Source: Rattus norvegicus
Taxonomy: Eukaryota > Chordata > Mammalia > Rodentia > Muridae
Assembly: GCF_036323735.1 (NCBI RefSeq)
Contig: NC_086029.1
Span: 15,243,857 to 15,307,856, forward strand
Reading direction: 5' to 3'
Length of the DNA: 64,000 nucleotides
The position numbers and the translations under genes are program-made. Below are positions 59,970-64,000 of the stretch, in pieces; the stretch's first letter is position 1, and the number at the start of each line of letters is the position of its first letter. Under the pieces are notes generated by a model. The model was not told the origin of the DNA, did no database searches, and saw only the letters and a program-made list of their open reading frames with translations.

Positions 59970-60085
59970 AAACAGCATGTTAAACACTTTATATTATTTT
60001 CTCCTGTGAACCTCAGCCTGACCATATGAAACAGTACTAGTGTTCTTTTAAATGAGAAGGCAGGACATGTGAATATTAACCAGTG
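59970..60085 (+). mobile_element. MIR-like relic
   Basis: gttaaacactttatattatt, then tctcctgtgaacctcagcct, accatatgaaacagtact and aatgagaaggcaggacatgt follow the order of the MIR 5' half (aaacactttacatgtattat ... cctcacaacaaccctatgag). Confidence 0.45.
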
Positions 60086-60959
60086 GAAAGATGATCCACC
60101 AAATCTTCCTATCTACCCCATGGAAAAATGTAAGCATAATCCTATGAATGGCAAATGATGCTTAAAGTATGATTTAGAGTTTGAGAGGAAAACATTATGC
60201 TGAGTTATTGGGATATGTTTAGTCCTATTACAAAGCACCTCATAGGAGGTAATCTGAGCAAGAATTTGTGACCATAGAAGCAGTCTGAGAAGAAAATGAT
60301 TGAAAGATGTTGTGCTGCTGGCTCGGAAGATACAGGAAGGGGGCAGGAGCCAATGAATGTAAGAACTGAAAAAGGCAGGAATTAGACTTCCCAATAACAA
60401 TTCGAGATGATAGATCCCCAATGATTCATTTCAGAATTTAGGTTTCCAGAACAACCAGGGAATTGATTTATTTAAGCCCATAATTGTAGTAACTCGTTAC
60501 AGCGCATTAGAAAACTAAGGTAGAGACTGGAGGTTGGTAAGTACTGAAGTAATGGCTTTACAATTCTGCATTTGGCTTCAGTTATATTTCTTCACATTGA
60601 CTTATCTATCCCATCCTAATAAAACAAAGGATAGAGAAAAATCATGTAACATTTCAGATAATTTTATCATTTTAGAATCATATATGGAGTAACCTGCCTT
60701 CAGAGGTTCTTCTAAGCAATCATCCTGCTTTCTGAAATGCCTTTCTTTGAGTGTACTCCATGGTTACAAGACTATAAGATAGAATTCTACCCTTCAGTGC
60801 CCTCACTGTTCACAAACCATATTAACAGTGCTCAGCTTATATGTGACCTTTCTGGGGTATGTGACCTGGCTTGTTTTCTCTCCCCAGCTTGCACCATCTG
60901 TATACTCCCTTTGCTGTCTGTAGTGCTGTGCCTTGTGTTACTGTTCTTCTTTATATCCA

Positions 60960-61075
60960 CCCCCATCTCTGTGTTACATTGTGAGTTGCCTGAATGTGTG
61001 GGTATTATTTGTTTCTCTTTTTATAACCACAAGTTCCTAGCCTGGTATATGGCTCCAGGTAGGTGATCAGGAGAA
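60960..61075 (+). mobile_element. L2-like 3' end relic
   Basis: attgtgagttgcctgaatgt, then ttgtttctctttttataacc, acaagttcctagcctggtat and ggctccaggtaggtgatcag resemble the L2 3' terminus (gtgagctccttgagggcagg ... cccagcgcctagcacagtgc ... tagtaggcgctcaataaatg). Confidence 0.4.
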
Positions 61076-64000
61076 ATATGTCGTGTTGAACTATTACTGC
61101 TCAGAATTGTGTCTTTATAAGGCAGCTTTTGCCCATTTAATAACTTCTAGTTTTGCCACAAGGCTTTAGTAAATATGGTGCAAGCCCCGAAAATGCACTT
61201 TCGGGTCAAATATATTGAGTTCAATCCTCTTCTCCACAAATATTGCTGAAATGAGCCTGGATTGAATCCCAGCTTCTGTCAAAGGGATTTTATAGGCAGC
61301 TCCTGGCTTTGGCTAAGGCCTTTATCCCAGAGACTCCAAGGCCATTACAGCTGCAAATGCTTCAAATCACAACAGAAAAAAGAGGTTATATTACCAAATT
61401 ATGTGAACTTTTTTCAAACCCAACACATCAGTCATTTTACTTAAAACTATAAAATCTCTGAATAGTACATCCCATTTATAAAGTAAAGAAAAATATATTT
61501 TATTTCTTCCTACCTAACACGAAAAAATATAACTTATGTGTTTAAAATAGTATTACATTATTATGTTCGAAAGTGGAAATGGATTATTATCAAATAACAT
61601 TTTCCTTAGCTGTTACAGGTGACTCCTTCGCTCTTTTCAATTCTGAGCGAGACTGTGTTAAATATTCATGTTATTTTCACCGAGAGAAACTTGATGCCCT
61701 GGATTAGTAATAATACTTCACCTATTTATTTTATGCCTTAACGTATATGTCTCATATGCTGTTGTAATGGCTGCTGAAAAGGACTTTAAAATATAATTTC
61801 ATCATGAAATATTCAAAAGAATTTTCAAAAAGCAGTAAGTGTAATTTCTATATTGATACAAAACTCATATTTAGTATTTGCGTATATATACATACCTGAT
61901 CAATGTCTGAGCCAATGAAAAATTTTCCACAGTCAAATCAGAATTTCAAAAATGTAAAGGTATTACAGAGGAAATGTTCTAAATTTTGAAACTTCCCATG
62001 AAAAATTGGTTTTGTACCTTATGTCTTTAAAAAATAAATTACTATTAATCATTATGTTATGGTTCATTGTCTGATACCAACGTTTACCCTTTCTATGGTG
62101 GCCAACAGATTCTTAGCTAATCTTTTGCATTCAAAATCAGTCTTAGATAATTTGTGGGAGGATATTTTAAGAAACCAGAGGGGCAAAGCTTTTTCTCTTA
62201 AAATGGCATTTTAAGATAGCTTTTTGTCCTGTAGGTTGTGTGGTTCAAGCTGCACATGTTGCCTCAGATGGATGCCAACCACCAATTAGAGACCCTTTTT
62301 GTACTCATTTTTTAACATGTCTGAAGATATATTTTAGCGATTTAGAGGAGAGAAAATGAGGATTAAAAATATACTGAAAATGTATATGCTATTGATCAGC
62401 ATATTTCACATGAGCCTTCACTCTCAAAATGTTCTGTTGTTACTGCTTTGTGCAGAAAAATTAAGATTTAACTGGTTTTCAATTATCCTTTAAGTGCCTA
62501 ACAAAGCACAGTACCATCATCTTCCTCACTTTTTATGAAATGTATGAGCCAGCAGGGCGACTTGCTATTTCTAATATGTAATATGCATGTTGCAGATAAA
62601 ACCCATCATTATTCCTTACTGATATCTGTAAAGGGAAAAACATAGGCTAACATTCCCATTCTCAATCTCATTAAAATAATTCACATAAGTTAAGTCTTCC
62701 CATGTCAGTCTTGACTGACAAAGTGATTCATATTTTAATAAAATAATATTGCCAAGCATAGTTTTAATAACATTGAAATTATGACTTGGATGCATTGCAG
62801 AATTGTGGTAGTAGTTTCAGAAGCAGGCAGACAGAAGAAGCATTACAAAAATACACACAAAATATGCCAAACAGCTAGAGAACATCAATGAAGGATGAAA
62901 ATTCAGTAAAAAACTACGATTACCTGCAACATAGGCACAGCCTCATTTCTCCATTTGAAAATAAAACTTCCATGCAATAAAATACATCTCCACTACATTA
63001 CTTTTTATTGGAATGATATATGTGCATAATGTTTCTAGTTTCCTAATAACAATAAACTACTCAGGCTAATTGTAGTGTTGCACAAAGGTGCTCAATCAAA
63101 TTTGTCTTCAATTTTTAGTTGCATCTCAAATTAATTATTCATAAAGTATTTTCATTAACTATTTCCAGCACATAGTGGTATTACAATTCATAAGGAGCAC
63201 AGTAGATAATACTGTCATCTTTACAAGAGCTAGAACAATTTAAAAAACAAGCCGGTGACTGTGGGATGATGTCACAGGTGAGTCAGGTACAAGATAGAAT
63301 GAGGCCTGTCATTGGACAACAAGGAAGGATGGGCAGGAGAAAAGTTTGAAGGAATAGGAGAAGGCGGAAAACAGAAAAGGGGAGGAGACAGCAGAGCGCC
63401 ACAGCAGGGAGAGACAACATGGAGGCTGACGTTCAGATCCCACGCTGTACCTTTACAGGTCGTTATGACTGTTCTTAAGGGATGGATGTGTACAGGGCTT
63501 TGTATGTTTAGGTGGGCAATTATATCTTATCAATCGGATCAGAGGTTATTGGGTTATGTGTTCTTTCATGTGCAGATTTAAGAGAGTGTGCAGTGGCTGG
63601 TCTGGGCCACCATGGACTTAGGATGTGTGTTTCTGGCATAGAAACCTGCCTTGGGAATTAGATAGGTAGAGAGATTCCTGCCAGGCTCAGAGAGAGGCCT
63701 TCAGCAGTGTGATAGGGGATGGAGCAAAGCAGGTGAGACACTTTACTGACTGAGATTAAGTTATCTAGCAAATATCTTAGGGCACTGTGGTATAGATCTA
63801 GTGGGGATAAAAGATACCCTCTTATTTTTTATATTTTTTATAGCAACACATGGCTATGCCTCTGAGGGATTGATTATAAGGATGAAGTTAATGTAAGTAG
63901 GGGAGATCCAGTTTATCTGTGAGTGGCACCATTCTATGGCCTTTGACCTTGAACTGGATGCAAAGAGAAAGTGAACTGAGCTTCCTTATTTATCTCTCTG
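61076..64000. other. Intergenic; G/purine-rich block at the end
   Basis: It is AT-rich to about 63240. From 63245 to about 63780 composition shifts to G/purine-rich, starting with a CRE-like tgatgtca (63267-63274) and an AP-1-like tgagtca (63279-63285). I recognise no family or exon. It could be an unassigned repeat or LTR fragment or a regulatory element. Confidence 0.3.

Noticed and set aside
60737..61066. 109-codon open frame as a membrane-protein exon
   Set aside because: The hydrophobic stretch comes from pyrimidine-rich DNA, the 3' part overlaps an L2-like relic, and no splice sites or known domain support it.
63606..63640. Strong Kozak context gccaccatgg as the start of a small gene
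   Set aside because: The frame stops after nine codons and nothing coding-like surrounds it.
1..64000. CRISPR arrays, bacterial operons or phage features
   Set aside because: The whole window is rodent nuclear DNA. The regular repeats present are microsatellites and L1 monomers, not spacer arrays.

Overview
The window is mammalian nuclear DNA and almost certainly comes from a rat-type murid rodent (Rattus). The diagnostic content is ID SINEs of the BC1 family, a B2 SINE, B3/B4-like SINEs, and many L1 copies whose 5' UTRs carry the roughly 600-bp tandem monomers known from rat L1. Between the repeats the DNA is AT-rich and full of stop codons. I see no convincing host exon, CpG island, or structural RNA gene other than SINEs. 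The region reads as an L1-dense, SINE-poor intergenic stretch or large intron. Every long open reading frame belongs to L1 or is an antisense shadow of it.

Layout. (1) 1-2476 is the 5' part of a minus-strand young L1 (element A), cut by the window edge: start of ORF2, a frameshifted ORF1 and a 5' UTR. (2) 2.7-10.2 kb holds old L1 relics, SINE scraps and a plus-strand 3' end of a young L1. (3) 11.7-14.3 kb is a nested block: a plus-strand L1 3' end interrupted by a tiny antisense L1 3' end, followed by a B2 SINE inserted inside the L1's own target-site duplication, then an older L1 3' UTR. (4) 14.3-29.8 kb is mostly unassigned AT-rich DNA with MIR relics, Lx-type L1 3' ends, a B3 SINE and a (TC)n(TG)n microsatellite. 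(5) 29.8-33.8 kb has another young L1 3' end, two oppositely oriented ID elements and older L1 pieces. (6) 36.9-41.97 kb is element B, a nearly complete minus-strand L1 with an exact 14-bp target-site duplication. Its ORF1 is intact, but about 1.1 kb of ORF2 is deleted. (7) 44.09-51.71 kb is element C, a full-length minus-strand L1 with an intact 402-codon ORF1 and a dead ORF2. It carries an extra older L1 3' UTR on its 3' side inside one shared target-site duplication, which is best explained as a 3' transduction. (8) 51.7-64 kb is intergenic, with microsatellites, a degenerate pentamer repeat, a 49-bp direct duplication, B3 and ID SINEs, and MIR/L2-like relics.

How the parts relate. ORF1p (RNA-binding trimer) and ORF2p (endonuclease plus reverse transcriptase) form the machinery that copied the L1s. 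The same machinery acting in trans explains the ID and B2 insertions, whose target-site duplications are visible. No element in the window looks autonomous now: A is cut by the window edge and frameshifted in ORF1, B lacks most of its reverse transcriptase, and C has two nonsense codons plus a frameshift in ORF2. I did not find a previously undescribed biological system. The most interesting observations are the probable L1-in-L1 3' transduction, the mini L1 insertion with its own transduced tag, the long antisense frame that stays open across 5' UTR monomers, and the 22-residue repeat-number variation in the ORF1 coiled coil.
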